Assembly (NCBI RefSeq): GCF_035582795.1
Contig: NC_134382.1
Coordinates: 10,420,501 to 10,484,500, forward strand
Source: Mycteria americana
Lineage: Eukaryota > Chordata > Aves > Ciconiiformes > Ciconiidae
Direction: 5' to 3'
Length of the DNA: 64,000 nt
In this document: positions 1 to 12,607 of the stretch, piece after piece
How the letters are laid out: the number at the start of each line of letters is the position of its first letter
How positions within the stretch are numbered: position 1 is the first letter of the stretch
Position numbers and translations under genes: made by a program
Notes under the pieces: model-generated
Told to the model about the DNA's origin: nothing
Databases searched by the model: none
What the model saw: only the letters and a program-made list of their open reading frames with translations

Positions 1-3000
1 AGAGAAATGCAAAATAAGTTGGGCTTGTAAAATCATGTCAGACTTACCTGGAAACTCAGGTTGTAAAAACTAGGACTTTGTTGTTGTTCTGAGCTTACCA
101 GGCGAACTCCAGAAGAGGCAGTTTTTAGTGGAGCTCCTTATGCTTGGAGCACAGGAACATAAGGGTGTATTGTAGTTGTGGGTTTGCTGCTTAGTTTTGT
201 TTTCATTCTCTGGAATCGCAGAATCACATAAACTACATAAATCCTGGACTGGGAACAACTAAAAGCTATTTGATTCAGCAAGACTTTATTTTCTTCTTTC
301 AAATGTCCATTCCCTCCAGGATGCCCTCTAATTGATTCTTGAATTACACCCAATCCTGAAGCATTGCCTGTGAGGCTGCGATTCTCCTATAAAGATGTGC
401 TTCCTGACGTCTGTTTTGAATTTGTTTTTCTTTAATTTCCTTTTAGGCCCCTGTGTCCTGTTATCTGCATTAAGCTGAAACTAACAACTAAAGCTGATGT
501 CTACCATGTCATTTAAGGTTGCACATGGTTCAATAAAAATCTCCTCTTTCTCATTTTCTTTTTTTAAAATGTAGCCTAAATTCATCCCTGGTATAAATGC
601 ACTTGAGATTAAGTAGTTACTCAGGGGAAGAGTAGCTGTCCGTGTGTTTTACGCTGTTACTGCAATTCTGTCTTTACAGCTCACATTGATCATCAAATAA
701 GTGTAAAATTTTGCAAGTGCTGTCATGCTGTTGAAACTTTACAAAGCATCTTCTCAAACGCCTTACTGTCGCATTCGAAGCGGTACCCAACTTGTTGTGG
801 TCGTACCGTGATTAGCTCAGTTACTCGTTCGCACGTTGCTGGGTTTTGCTGTCTGTTTTTCCCCTTCCAGTCGTGTTGCACCAGGTATCCGAGTCCCCTC
901 AGGCTCTGGGGATTGCTGCCATTCCCGAGTTCCAGCTTTGCTCGCTCTTAGCTATCATTCACTCCCACTTTCTATTTTTCCAGCCCACTGGTGTGTTACT
1001 TTAAACTGATAAGGAAGAAACTTTACTAGCATTTTGTCAGTGTGTTTACAAAGCAAATACCACTTCTTTTGAGTTTTATTCTTCTCCTGCCTCTGTGTTC
1101 ACCTCTTCCCTGAATTTAAGCTGGTTCCTCCGTCTGGGTCATTTATTTAGATTAAAACCAGCAGAGATCCAAGAACCGACCCCTCTGGGACCACAAATAA
1201 TACAGTACGTCTCCCTCATCCCTTTGCTTTCAGACATTAGCTATTGCTCCTTTCGAATGCCCCTCTGTTTTCTATTTTTTTAACAAGCTCTTTATCCTTT
1301 CTCCCTACCCTAACCTGGATCCACATAGCTCATAGTTAGAGCAAGGACCTGTCAAAGGAAACTTTTCAAAGGCTTCCTGAACATCTAAATAAATTGACAT
1401 ACAGGAGGCCAGGTCGTTCTTGCCTTGCGCATGCAGGCGCTCCCTTTGAAGTCACTGGAGCTGCTCGTGTGAGTAATGTAGGCGAGACCCGGCGTGGGTA
1501 CGCGGGGCAGGCGGAAGCACGGCGGCACTCGGGAGCCCGATGCCCCTCTTGTGCCAGGCACTGGGCAAACACGAACGAAGGAGAGCTTGGCTGAGAAGGG
1601 CACGGAGCTGGCGGGGACAGGCAGGGAGTGAAAACCCTGGGCACCAGCAGAGACGAGGAGGGGGCTGCTGATACAAGCTGGGCAAAACCGCTTCTGGAAG
1701 CCCTGTGGAATAACAGGGATATCGGGGTACTGGCTATTTCGGAGGTCTCGGTTTTCTGAAGTGCTGAACAGTAGAGGCTGCCGAAGCCTTGGCAGCTCCT
1801 GAAAGCAGATTTGTTGGTTGCGAGCGGATAGGAGGAGAATAAGAGCTGGAAATCTGTGCGTGTTTAACTGTTCGTATATAAACTGTGCTTGTTCTTGCTG
1901 GTGTTCGAATAACGTCTTGTTTTCTTTACTCGTTCAATTTGTGTTTTTTGAAAAAATGAAAAGCTTTTGAACTCTGAGAAAACTGTGGTTTAAAAAGAGA
2001 TTTTGCTTTCTTCCTAGGTTAATCATAATAAAGGTTCATTATCTGAAATATCTTTATTCTTTTTGGTGATTTAGCAATAGGAAATTTAGAGGTGGACATG
2101 GAATCCATAAACATTCAGTGAGAGAGAGTGTTTCATAAATGTATCTCTGCTAAAAAAAAAATAATATCAATTTATTTTTAGAGACCAAATAAAAATCACA
2201 GCTGTAGCACATCTGGAAATGGCGTGCGTGTTTCACAGCATAGATGTTTTACACTCGCACCTCTTCCCCGCATTTGAACCTGTTGTGTCTGTAGGAAACA
2301 ATACGATGTCCTTAGTGTCAAGGCAAATCGGGTTTCATACTTGAATGCCAGAGGCACAAGGTGAGTTCCGTGTGCCCTCTCCCCACGGTGAACTAATGGC
2401 ACTCCTAAAAAGTGCACAGCCGCAGCACCGTCTTCACCCCTTATCAAGCAGTCGCTCAGCTCAGTGGGACAAATTTTGCTCTCAGTTAGAGGAGCACAGA
2501 GCAGTTCTGCTAAAGCAAGCGGGTTTGTTCTGGAATTACAAGGGCTTAAGAACAGGTTTTACTTTGTCCCGTAAGTGTACGGGATTTGCAGAGGTCTGTA
2601 GCGGAGAAAGGATTCTGCTTCTTAGGGGGTTTGGAAGTAGAGCCATGAGGAAAGCAGCTTTGTTGAGGTACAAATGACGTATTTAAAGGGAGATCTAATG
2701 AGGGATTCAGGCGGATTCAAAGAGGAATTAGATTTTCTCTGGCTTTAGTACGGGAGCTCTTCATTGTGGCTCAAAGCTGCCCTCTTCAGTACATCGGCTG
2801 CCTTCTTGTTCTGCGCCGGAGGAGAAGCGGGGGGCTGAGTTCACAAAGCACCACGGTTTAGCAAAGCCTTGTTTTTATTTGGAGGGAATCTGAATCCAGA
2901 GAGGGGGGTGGCAACTTTGAACAAGCTTCCAGCGCGTCTACCATGGGTCCTGCAGAGGTTTGTTTCCAAGAGGGAACATTTCTTCGCTCAGCAGTTTCCC

Positions 3001-3661
3001 TAAACATTCTGGCTTGCCTCCTTACATTCCACGTTTTTTCCTCATAAACCAGATATTGACTACATAGGAATAAATCTTATCCTGTTTGGAAACTACGGTG
3101 TATTTCTTGGGAGCTATTGTGCTATAATAATAACAACCATAATTACCTTTAAAGGCATGCTGTACTGCCTACATCTTGAGTACCACAAGGAATTTCACAA
3201 ATAAATCTGGAGTTTTCTGTATGTCCAGATAACTGTGTCATGTAGGGATATGCTAGCTAATAACTATTTTATACATTTAACCTCCCTTCTTTCTTCTTCT
3301 GTCGTCTTTTTCCTCCCTCCACAGCCATATTTCACCTACTTCCCCTACAAAATCAGAAGGGTGGAAGAAATAAATTCACCTTTCTTATTGTTACATTTCT
3401 ATGTGCAGAAGTAATTATTTTGGTTAAAATTATTATTTGTTTGGATGACTTGCATCTTAATTAATCCTAATCCTTTCTTTGTGCTCCTTGAGTAACAATA
3501 ATATCAGATTTGTCTGGAATGATTAATGCCTTGTGCTTCCCAGGTCCTCAGCTGAGTAAAGATTTATAGACCAACATTTTCTGGTTTTCTGATAGTCAGA
3601 TTTTTCTTTTTCTTTTTTTTTCCTCACATTGCACTCTTTGGCATTTGCTTCTATTTTTCAG
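1..3661 (+). other. PRDM16 intron (3' part) entering the window
   Basis: No coding exon is visible before the acceptor at 3,660-3,661. The preceding zinc-finger exon of the family is not in the window, so the window opens inside an intron. The stretch is AT-rich and non-coding. It contains one old LINE-like remnant (about 1,120-1,440) and a pyrimidine-rich tract (3,600-3,660) leading into the acceptor. Confidence 0.8.
1120..1440 (-). mobile_element. Degraded CR1/LINE-like remnant
   Basis: The text around 1,165-1,195, 1,283-1,300 and 1,350-1,425 follows the order of a familiar old amniote CR1-type LINE segment read in reverse complement. It goes from a phrase about a proposed fresh dollar-like 'gatccaagaaccgacccc', through 'gctctttatcc', to 'tcaaaggcttcctgaacatc' and 'gttcttgcc'. 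Similarity is partial and from memory. It carries no intact reading frame. Confidence 0.45.
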
Positions 3662-3831
3662 GTGTAAATACTGTGACAGGTCATTCAGCATTTCCTCCAA
3701 CCTCCAGCGGCATGTTCGAAACATCCATAACAAGGAGAAGCCATTCAAATGTCACCTGTGTAACCGATGCTTTGGGCAGCAGACCAACTTGGACCGACAT
3801 CTTAAGAAACACGAACACGAGAATGTTCCAG
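3662..3831 (+). CDS. PRDM16: PRDM16 exon: last two C2H2 zinc fingers
   Basis: The 170-bp exon runs from the acceptor ttttcag to the donor GTAGGA and starts with the last base of an Arg codon. It encodes two fingers: C-x2-C-x12-H-x4-H (CKYC ... HVRNIH) and C-x2-C-x12-H-x3-H (CHLC ... HLKKH), joined by the linker NKEKPFK. These finish the second DNA-binding cluster of the family. It ends after ENVP in phase 1. Confidence 0.96.
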
Positions 3832-6800
3832 GTAGGAAAGGGCACGGCGGCGTGGTTCTGTTGGGGCACTGGAGGGAGAAGACACCATGGTCTGGTCTCT
3901 CTGGTCCTTGGGGAGCCTTTATGGAAAGCATGGTTTCTTAAGGCTGAAGATCATGAGGTAGCAAAAAACCAACGCCAGCTCCTCATGCAGCCAAAGATGC
4001 GTTTATCCACAGTGCATAATTGTAACACACGGGCACTCATGCACAGTACTCGGCTCTGCCAAGCTCTTGTCAGGTATCGCTTAGACGTGCCCTTTTCCGA
4101 TCCATTAAACACCGATCGTGATACTAGCTTCCTGGGGACTCTGTCCAGGGAGCATAACCTCACATTGCGAGATGTCCTGGCACAATGCTGATGTGGACAT
4201 GTCAAGCTCTGCCAAGGGTTTTCAACCTGAAATGCATTTGTAGGTATGTGTGAAGTTCAAGAAGATGAATAGGCTTTGCCTTAAGATAAAAACTGAAGGA
4301 AGAAATTCCTGTGCTGAAGCCAACTAAGTGATTTCCCAGCCTAGGAGAAAAAATTTATTGAAAAGTTACAGGCAAACAGCTATGCAATGGATAGTGGTTC
4401 TTAAATTGTATATACCATCCATAAATGCTAAATATCGCCTATATTTCTCTCTCTAGTTCAAGTCTGGAAAACATGAACTTGCTTTGACAGCTTTGGTCCG
4501 AGAGATTTCTCTTAAATGTTAAATCATTAATATATAGTGAGAGGATTGTTGCGTAACGTTCCTCCTTTATTTTTCCTCTTAATAATAGCTTTGACAACGT
4601 CTGATTGTTTCTCCTGTTCTCTTGTCTTGTTTCTCTCCCTCAGTGAGCCAGCACTCTGGAGTCATTACAAACCACCTTGGGACCAGTGCCTCTTCCCCAA
4701 ACTCGGAATCAGACAACCATGCACTTTTAGATGAAAAAGAGGATTCGTATTTCTCTGAAATCAGAAATTTTATTGCAAATAGTGAGATGAATCAAGCATC
4801 AACTTTAGCAGATAAAAGGTAGACAAGCAAATAAAGTTATCTGGTGACATGTGTTGTTAACGGGGTTAAAAGACCAGTCAGCCGCTGTCCTGCAGTACTT
4901 GATTTAAAACGCTCAAAAGAGAGAAATGGAACAGTTTGGAAGGAAAATGCATTCAACTTCAAGCTCTAAGCCCAGTGTTAAGTCTTTTCAGAAAGTGGCG
5001 TAAGTTAGGAGGGCTGACACCAGAGAGCCGCTAACGGTTGAGACGTGGCTGCAACCAGCGGAGCAAATTTCAAGAGAAGGTGCACCAAGAGAAGGCAGGC
5101 AGGCTGACTGCTGCCGTTGGCTCCAGCGCAATAGCTGTGAGAAAACACAATTTCTTCTTTAGATAAAAATACGATTATTGAACCATTACCTTCTGCCGTG
5201 AAACCACGTGGCCTGTTCCATCACAGATCAGAGAGTCCTGACTAAGGAAACCGGAGGCATCTGCTTTTCTAGTCTATTAGTTTGTTTCAAATCTACCCAT
5301 ATCGCAAGCCCTGTTTTGACTGAGTGATATTTCACCTGCTGCTATCCTGTTTTCATAAATAGCTATTTAATGCCAATACTAAGGTTTAAGTCCAAAATGT
5401 AAGTATGAGAAATCCACATGATGATGTGGTCCACGTAAAGAACAGTAAAAAGTGTGGAACACGCGGACGTAAAATTTCTGGTGAAGATGTTAATCTTATT
5501 TTATGTCACTTGGTGGCATCCTGTTGGGTTCCAAGTCCATAGCACTGGTGATCCCACTCTCATTCTCTTAACGTAATGTAAAACTGCTAGGTCCATACGG
5601 GCATGAATAGCAAAAGTAATACGAGAGAGAATTTAGGCTGGCTGTTAGATTACACCGTGAGGAAGCTTCCTCCTTCCAGTTGCTCGAAGGGAGGTTGTTA
5701 GAATACAGTAGCACAGAGAAGGAGGAAAGCCGCTTGTCCGACAGATGTTACATTTTAAGAGATGGAAAACCATCATTTAAATCCAGACCAGACAAAATTC
5801 TAGTTTGAAAAGCATTGGGGTTGGTGTATACTTGACATGCTTATTAGCCCTTAAGACACGGTGAAGGCTGATTTTTAAATGCCTGAAACATGTCGGTTTT
5901 CCTTTTCCTTGCAGTTTAAATGATATGTATGTGTACATAAATATGTCTCTGTATTCATACATATGTATAAAATTATCAAAGTCTTGCATTACAATGAAAA
6001 TGCATGACTTACACATTTGGCATCTTTTCTTTTTTCTTTTCTTTCTTCTTCCCCCCTTGACCAAATATTTCAGGCCAGAAATCCAGGATATTGATGGCAA
6101 TTCCCAGTGTCATGGATTAGCAAATGAGAAAACAGAAGATGTGGATGATGAAGATGAAGAACTGGAAGAGGAAGACGATGACAGCCTGACAGGGAAGTCA
6201 CAGGATGAAACGGTATCACCCACCGCAGAGCCCCGAGGAGCATTTGAGGATGAAGAAGATGAAGAGCCCACATCTCTCACCATGAGCTTTGACCACACCC
6301 GAAGGTGAGGTGGGCCATTCCCTTTGGGGAGACAAACGGGGCTCAGACTTCTGACCCTGTGTCAGTGGTAGATTGTGAGTGCTGTTGTTTTATTTTTCAA
6401 GCCATGTATCATCCCTCCAGTTTGATTTAAGCATTCACTTGAGAGATTCCATTTTCACCGTGGTGGGGACATGAAACAAGTGGACTGCAAGGAGAATCTG
6501 TGATAAGGTGCATGTCCAAGACTTGAGAAGTTCCTATCAGGAGAACAGTTAGTCCCATGCAGAAAACAGCATTTTCAGGGTACCACAGTTCAGCAGATAA
6601 TGTCGTTCTCTCTAAAACATTGGTCAGGGCAAAGGGAGAGGCGTACGTATGCGATCCGTTTTGTGCTGCTCTACCCATTTAGTTGTAGCAAAATGTTGTT
6701 GACTTCAAGTGGAGTTCTCAGAGCTCTGGGAAAAAGTGAAGCTTTTTTTTTCCAAGGTCAAGCCATGTCTAGACACCTTTAAAATTAAAGCTTGTTGCAC

Positions 6801-9800
6801 GTAGTATAGGCTTAGCTTTCTTTTTGCCTCAGTTCGCCTCAGTTTCCCAACTGGTATTCGTAACAAATATCCCATGATGCAAAGTAGTAACTTACTTGAT
6901 TTCAGTGCATCACTATTTTGCAACTCCAAGAAAATGCAGCAGTGTTCTTCAGACATTGATCCAGTGTCAGACGTTTCAAGGAGCGGACGCCAATGGGACG
7001 TCTCCACACAGAAGACCAAAGTGAATTGTAGCCACGCTGAATCACAAATATCTATAGCGCTAATGCTTGTTTGTGCATAGTCATGCTCTCCACTTTTTCT
7101 TTGCTCCTTGCATTTTGTGTCATTTTCGTGTTTGTCTGTCTGTCAGTTCACGCATGTGGCTTGTGAGACCCCCATGGTATGTGCATGCAGGCACTGGGTT
7201 AGCAACACTCACATTGGCTAGATGTGAACGGTGAGATGAGCTAACAACAGGTCAACCCCTTCCCCTGGTCATTGGTACAGGTGTATTGAGGAGGACGAAG
7301 CCGGCTTGTTAGATTTGGAGCAGATGCCGAATTTTGGGAAGGGGCTGGATCTTCGCAAAGCAGCCGAGGAAGCATTTGAAGTTAAAGATGTGTTTAATTC
7401 CACCTTAGACTCTGAGACAATAAAACAGACTCTGTACAGGCAGGCTAAAAACCAGGTAGGTATATGACAGAACATTTTATCTAGCTTGCCGCCAGCACGT
7501 ACGATAGGATTAGCAAGCAGCTGGCCTCCTTTAGCTAAGGTTTATTTTCCCCTTCCAGTGAGCAGGAATTCTAACTGTAACGCGTGAATCATGTGTGAAC
7601 CGTGTCTTGTTGCAACTATACTGAAATAGAGGAGAAACGGAGTGGGCATCAGTTTTAGGTCACCAGATCAATTTATCATTTAGCCTGTGCGGTGAGAACA
7701 TGCTTATATAGAAAGAGAGAGGCATCTGTCTGTTTTTATCTGTCTGTATAAATGTTTTTATAACTATTATTTATTTATACTTTGGGATGGGTCTTCGGCT
7801 GGTATATACTAAGAAACCCGAGGTTTGGTCTGCAGACACAGTAATAAAGTATCCCTGGGCTTGATGATAAAAGGTGTAATAGACAATAGTATTTCCAGGA
7901 CTTGCAGTCCAGCAAGTCTAGAGGAGTTCCTTATTTATCTCCCTGATTTCTGAAAGCAAACCGTAAAATGGAAATCTGCCCTGTGAGCTAGAGCAGTTCA
8001 GACCCACCAAGAAACCTCAAAATGACATCTCGGCACCTACTGGAGTTTTGAGAAAAATCTGGAGGTATGGGGCAGATCCATTTGTGCTTTCTGCTTTTTC
8101 ATTAAACCAAAATACTCAGTCTAGTTTTATGCAGTTTGTATCTTGATCCCTACAAAAGGATTCTCACAAAAGAACTGTTCAATGAAGTTCCATCACCGGA
8201 CTGGACTGGAGAGAGCATACTCAACCCGTCATGGGGGATGAGTACGGCTGTTGCCTTGGAGTCTCTTTCTGACCTTCAAGCAACAGAATTTGTCATGAAG
8301 TCTATTTTAAATGTCCAGCAAAGCAGTAGCTTAATGCAATTGCCAAGCAGAACATGATTTTTGATTTATCATCACCCAAAACTTGTGAAATTATTGTCTT
8401 CCTTCATAGTAGGTGCTAGCACTGAAGCTGGGGAAGGTCTGCTTGAAGATAGGACACAGCTTTTTTCTGGGTGAAACTAATTTAAACACAAGCCACTTGC
8501 CTGACTCTTATATGTGTCCTGATACTAATACGCCAAATGTACTAACTATTTAGGAACAGCTTGCTCTTTTAAAATATGTACTACATCGTTAGGTCTAGCC
8601 TATGCTTGAATGCGGGGGGAATTTTTGTTTTTTGAACCAATTTTATGGTGTGTGAGATGCAGGACTGGTTACACTTAAATCACAATACGTAACTTGATTC
8701 GAATCATCTCTTGTGCAGGCAGTGTAATAGTAAAACATTTGTGTGAGCAGCACAGCACTCCTTTGTGGCTGTCTTTCTTTTAAGCAGTTTTAGAAGCGTG
8801 CATCTCCATAACACTACAAAGCTGTACCTCTTCCAGCACACACCTACAATACACGAATGTGTTGACTTGACAAGTAGATCTGACTCTCAGCTTTTGAGAG
8901 GCTAAAGCTGGATAACTGGTTAGTATTGTCACCGTTACAGTTGCATTACTAAGGGTCCTACTGTACTGAGCGTTGTACTGATGTCCCGGGTAACGCATGG
9001 TCTTTGTCTGTTGCCCTGCAAAGGTTGCGTGTGGGTGGGTGCAACCTCGGTGGGAAGGAGAGGGCTACGTGGCCACCGTTTCATTGCGAAGTAGGAGCAT
9101 TACACCAGCTGACGTAGACCAGGGAGGGTGGGGACCATGTCCTCCTCTGTTTCAGATCATAGGTGGCAATTGCATTGGCTTTCACCTCCAGTATGTGAGG
9201 TTATCGTCTGCCTAAGTCTTCACATCACTTGTGTGGGCTGTGAAAGGACACAAAGGTGTACCAGACAAGTGGTGTTGGAAGAGGGAGAGCATGTAGGTTA
9301 CAAAGAAGCAAGCAGATTTTTCTCAACAGACACTTAACCATTTCACTGCAGCAATAAATCTAGCTGGACAAGAATATATGAACACACTGGTGATGCCCAT
9401 GAGCATGTCGTGCCTATGTTCCCAAATACCTATGCGCAGGTTTCTGCAGGTACCGGCGAGCTCATGCCAAGCAGTGAGCCAAGACGGTCAGCCTGCTGCC
9501 CGCGGCTGCCATCGGGGTACAGCTCGTGCGGATGTCGCTGCGCCATTTCTGTGGCGTGTGGCCGGGCCCTAGCCTCACTCAGCCACTCGCTTGTCCGTAG
9601 GGGTGCTCTTTTTAAGAACAAAACAAAGCAATTGGCATTCTGCATGTAGCTGCTTTCCCCTGAGAGCAGAGCCTAGAATCAAGTGTGTGGGTCCGTGACC
9701 AAGTGCAGAGCTGGCACAGAATGGGTTTGGTCCTATAAAAGCCAATGGGAATGGTGGCCTCTCCCGACTGCCCTACAACTGCCTGTAAACTGTGGCAAAT

Positions 9801-10139
9801 TCGAGTAGTTGGAGGGATGGGCGTCATCCTAGCACGTGGGTGTAAATTTAGACCTGCTGGCAAGGTTCTTAGCCCAGGCCAAAGGATACCGGCAGTCCAG
9901 TGCTTCCCGTATGGTTAGAAGGTGCTGTGCTTCACACGGTTTACTGTAGCCTGTCCTGTGCGTGTATTCACACGTGTCCTCTGCATTGCTCTCTTCTCCT
10001 CCAGGCTTATGCAATGATGCTGTCCCTGTCTGAGAACGCTCCCCTCCACACGTCCTCCCAGAACTCTCTGGGTGCTTGGTTGGACATGGCAGGAGCAGCT
10101 TCAGAGTCGGGGACCTTTAACCCCATCAACCACCTCTGA
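3662..10139 (+). CDS. PRDM16: PRDM16, C-terminal part (five coding exons, joined)
   Basis: Join 3662-3831, 4644-4818, 6074-6304, 7281-7455 and 10005-10139; 886 coding bases ending in TGA, about 294 residues of a roughly 1,276-residue family protein. PRDM16 is a nuclear zinc-finger regulator of the PRDI-BF1/RIZ family, known for roles in brown-fat, haematopoietic and craniofacial programmes. Visible here are the last two C2H2 fingers (CKYCDRSFS... and CHLCNRCFG...), then a serine-rich segment, an acidic stretch ([12 protein letters not shown]), and a conserved tail with the [18 protein letters not shown] and INHL-stop signatures. MECOM (PRDM3) shares the fingers, but the tail and the ARHGEF16/MEGF6 neighbours favour PRDM16. 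The PR domain and first finger cluster lie to the left of the window. Confidence 0.95.
4644..4818 (+). CDS. PRDM16: PRDM16 exon after the zinc fingers
   Basis: The 175-bp exon has acceptor ctccctcag and donor GTAGAC. It encodes [13 protein letters not shown]..., a Ser/Asn-rich segment with the conserved motifs [14 protein letters not shown] and NSEMNQAST. It ends with the first two bases of an Arg codon. A TAG directly after the donor would truncate any unspliced reading. Confidence 0.95.
4819..6073 (+). other. PRDM16 intron
   Basis: AT-rich intron of 1,255 bp. It contains a TATG/TACA-rich patch near 5,920-5,970 and a strong polypyrimidine tract (6,025-6,072) before the acceptor. I see no other feature in it. 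Confidence 0.85.
6074..6304 (+). CDS. PRDM16: PRDM16 exon with acidic region
   Basis: The 231-bp exon has acceptor atttcag and donor GTGAGG. It encodes [14 protein letters not shown]..., then a run of Asp/Glu ([15 protein letters not shown]), [10 protein letters not shown] and [10 protein letters not shown], ending ...SFDHTRR across the splice. The acidic tract is typical of the PRDM16/PRDM3 C-terminal region. Phase 2 on both sides. Confidence 0.95.
6305..7280 (+). other. PRDM16 intron
   Basis: Intron of 976 bp between two well-defined PRDM16 exons, without convincing coding potential. A short stretch near 6,830-6,880 (gcctcagtttccc) recalls an old MIR/L2-type repeat but is too short to call. 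Confidence 0.75.
7281..7455 (+). CDS. PRDM16: PRDM16 penultimate coding exon
   Basis: The 175-bp exon has acceptor ttggtacag and donor GTAGGT. It encodes [19 protein letters not shown], then [17 protein letters not shown], and ends RQAKNQ in phase 0. This block is one of the most recognisable parts of the PRDM16 C-terminus. Confidence 0.95.
7456..10004 (+). other. PRDM16 last coding intron
   Basis: Intron of 2,549 bp with low to moderate GC. It holds a 73-codon open frame at 8,136-8,357 with no recognised homology and no phase-0 acceptor that would join it to the preceding exon, so I do not call it. The rest shows no feature I can support. Confidence 0.75.
10005..10139 (+). CDS. PRDM16: PRDM16 last coding exon
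   Basis: The exon has acceptor cttctcctccag. It is 45 codons in phase 0: [19 protein letters not shown] ... [12 protein letters not shown] followed by TGA at 10,137-10,139. The ending NPINHL matches the family C-terminus, which confirms frame and stop. Confidence 0.96.
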   Translation, partial: AYAMMLSLSENAPLHTSSQNSLGAWLDMAGAASESGTFNPINHL

Positions 10140-12601
10140 GAGGTCAACAAGGCACTGGCCAGGGTCCAAGCGAGGAGGCGGTGGTGCTGCAATTATCCTA
10201 GCAAAAATCCTAGCAAGCAGAAGATGGATGAGAGGGCCTCAGGGAGTCGTCTGGACTTTTGGCTGAGAAGGAAACCTGTTGCATCCGACCTACAAGTCCT
10301 GCATTTTTATCTGTCCAGAGTCTTCATTTCTAATTTATCAGAATGAACCTCTCCAAAACTGGATCACCCTGATGCAGCCCTAGGATTTCACAGTCTATAG
10401 GAATAGCGTGAGCAAGACACGAATTGCAACAGTGCAATCGAGTATTGGCCCCTCTAACATCACAAAACAGTATCACTGAGCCAGTAAAGCCTGCGTATAA
10501 ATGAACGCTTGAAACCATTCGGTAGCATATCCTTTCAATTCAGCTGAATAGTGAAGTAATAAGGAAAGAGAGCCAGGCGTGACCTATCCCTGGTGCAATT
10601 CTGACACAGTCACTGGAGTTATACCAGGGAAGGGTAAATTCAACCCATGTAATTGACCCCAAAAAGAATTTGAAATTCTGTGCTCCCACGGAAATACCGT
10701 CCTGTCTTTGTTCCCAACAAAACATATTAGCACAGTGCAAAGCTTCTCGAATGCGAGGCCACGTTGCCTGCGGTCATGATGCACCACATGCAGTGTCCCG
10801 GTTGAGAAATCTTCAGCCTGGAGCATTGCTGAGGTTGGGGTTATTGATGTATCATGCGAATATGTGATTCACGGTCATCAGCTGTGCCCTGAATGCCCTT
10901 CTGTCTGTGCCTATGCTGCAAGGTTAAGAGTGCTTTCCATCTCTGCTAGTGCCTGTGAGCCCAAGCTGCTGCTTGGACTTGAAGTAGCCAGAGTGTTTCA
11001 GAAAAAGCCATGCTCAGCAAGTCTGCTGGGGAGGGGTGCGGTGGCCTGAGTGCCCCGCCACTGAGCTGCTGACAATGCTTGGACTTCCCCAGTCAGAGAG
11101 GTCCCGGGGTGCAGCCTTACCTGGAGAGCGTAGCTGTGCGTGGGAAAGCGCGTGGTGGGCCTCTCGCCTTAAGAAGGGCAATTCGGGCACATCTTCTAAT
11201 TTATCTCCCAGGGTTTTTTGAGAGTGGCATCCTTTCAGTGTTGATAGTATCTGGGAATTGTGGCAGAAATTTCTGACTCGTGCAGTTGTTCTGGTATGCT
11301 GGATGGTTGCTTATGCATCGCACACTGCTATTTGGCCTATAATTTAAGTAGAAAGATTAAAACTTCCTTGCTTCAGCAACCTTAGGGGTACAGCCTTCTA
11401 TTCAAGCACATAGCGAAGAATCAAATTCTCTCTCTGACTCTAAAATTGCTCGCAGATATTTTATGAGTGGTTTTAAATCGCTTCAAAGTCTCATCTTCTT
11501 TACTGATACAAAGCAGCCTCCAGAAATACTGTGATGGTTACGCTATTCTACATTGCAATTACAATCTGCTGTTGGGGCAGCGATTTTGCAGGTAAAGCTG
11601 AATTACAGAATAGTCAGGAAAGCAATTGGACCTTGCAAAGGATAACATTGGCTACACAGGTAAAGTTTAGAATGTGTGTCCTGAGAATTTTCGAATTACA
11701 GCATCTAAAAATTAGAAGTGCCGAGGACTGGACTGCTGCTAGCACCGAGCGAAAGCCCGTGCCTCTGCATCTGGCCCATTGCAGTTCTGCATCAGCAGCC
11801 TGCTGGGAGTCTGGAGGTGCTCTGGCAGCCTGGCTGTGTGAAGATTGCATTCAGAGCCAGTGGAGCCGAGAGGAACTTTTCCATTAATTTCAGCATGATT
11901 TAGTACTGGGTGTGCTTCTAGTAAGTATTTTGTCAGGCAGTAACTGCTTGCAGAACTGTGTTAATGGCCGATTTCAGAGACACAGCACGCAGTTGTCGGT
12001 ATATCTGCCTGTACGTACTTGACGTGCAGAGCCTCTCTGCCTGCCCGGTATGGACAAGAGCAGAGGGAGGCTTCGGTGCCAGTCCAGTGTGGAGAAGCAC
12101 AACGGGGAGGCCTCATTCCAGCATGCTAAAACAAAGGAAACAGCTACTCAAATAGAGCGGCGGTTGTGTTAGGAACGATACCTTTGCAATTCGCTCTTTG
12201 CACCCAAGAGCGCATGTGAGGCTGTTTTTAGATAGCCAGGAGCCTCAGACTGTCCCCGGAGGAAAGCATCTAGGGTAGCTTTGGTACAGAAGGAGCAAAA
12301 GGTAAATTAGCAGCATCAGTGTATTTTCCAAGAAAATTTACCCTTCCTTTTTGGTTTTCCACAACACCCTGTGAAAGTGCCCAAGGCTCTGAGACCAACA
12401 GTCAGCGTAACCCGAACTGCTTCATCTCTTGCACAAAGCTCGTGGTGGATGGAGCCCGAGAGCTGGCCCTGCCACAAGGAACCAGTCTCTGCGAAGGAGA
12501 CGGGCGCTCCCGTCCCAGCACATCGCCTCTGCTGCTGCTGCAGTACAGCCCTGCCCAGGCGCTTGGCCTTTAAATTATTCCCACGGGGGCCAACTGAAAA
12601 T

Positions 12602-12607
12602 AATAAA
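12602..12607 (+). terminator. Possible internal AATAAA poly(A) signal
   Basis: AATAAA lies within the identical core of copy 1 and recurs in copy 2 on the minus strand (33,781-33,786). In both places it is in the sense orientation of the adjacent gene. Whether either is used is unknown. Confidence 0.35.

Noticed and set aside
8136-8357. 73-codon open frame in the last PRDM16 intron as an alternative exon
   Set aside because: No acceptor joins this frame in phase 0 to the preceding exon, and I recognise no homology.
10560-10660. Ancient amniote repeat around cctggtgcaattctgacacag
   Set aside because: It has a weak likeness to a palindromic reptile repeat from memory only; no boundaries can be set.
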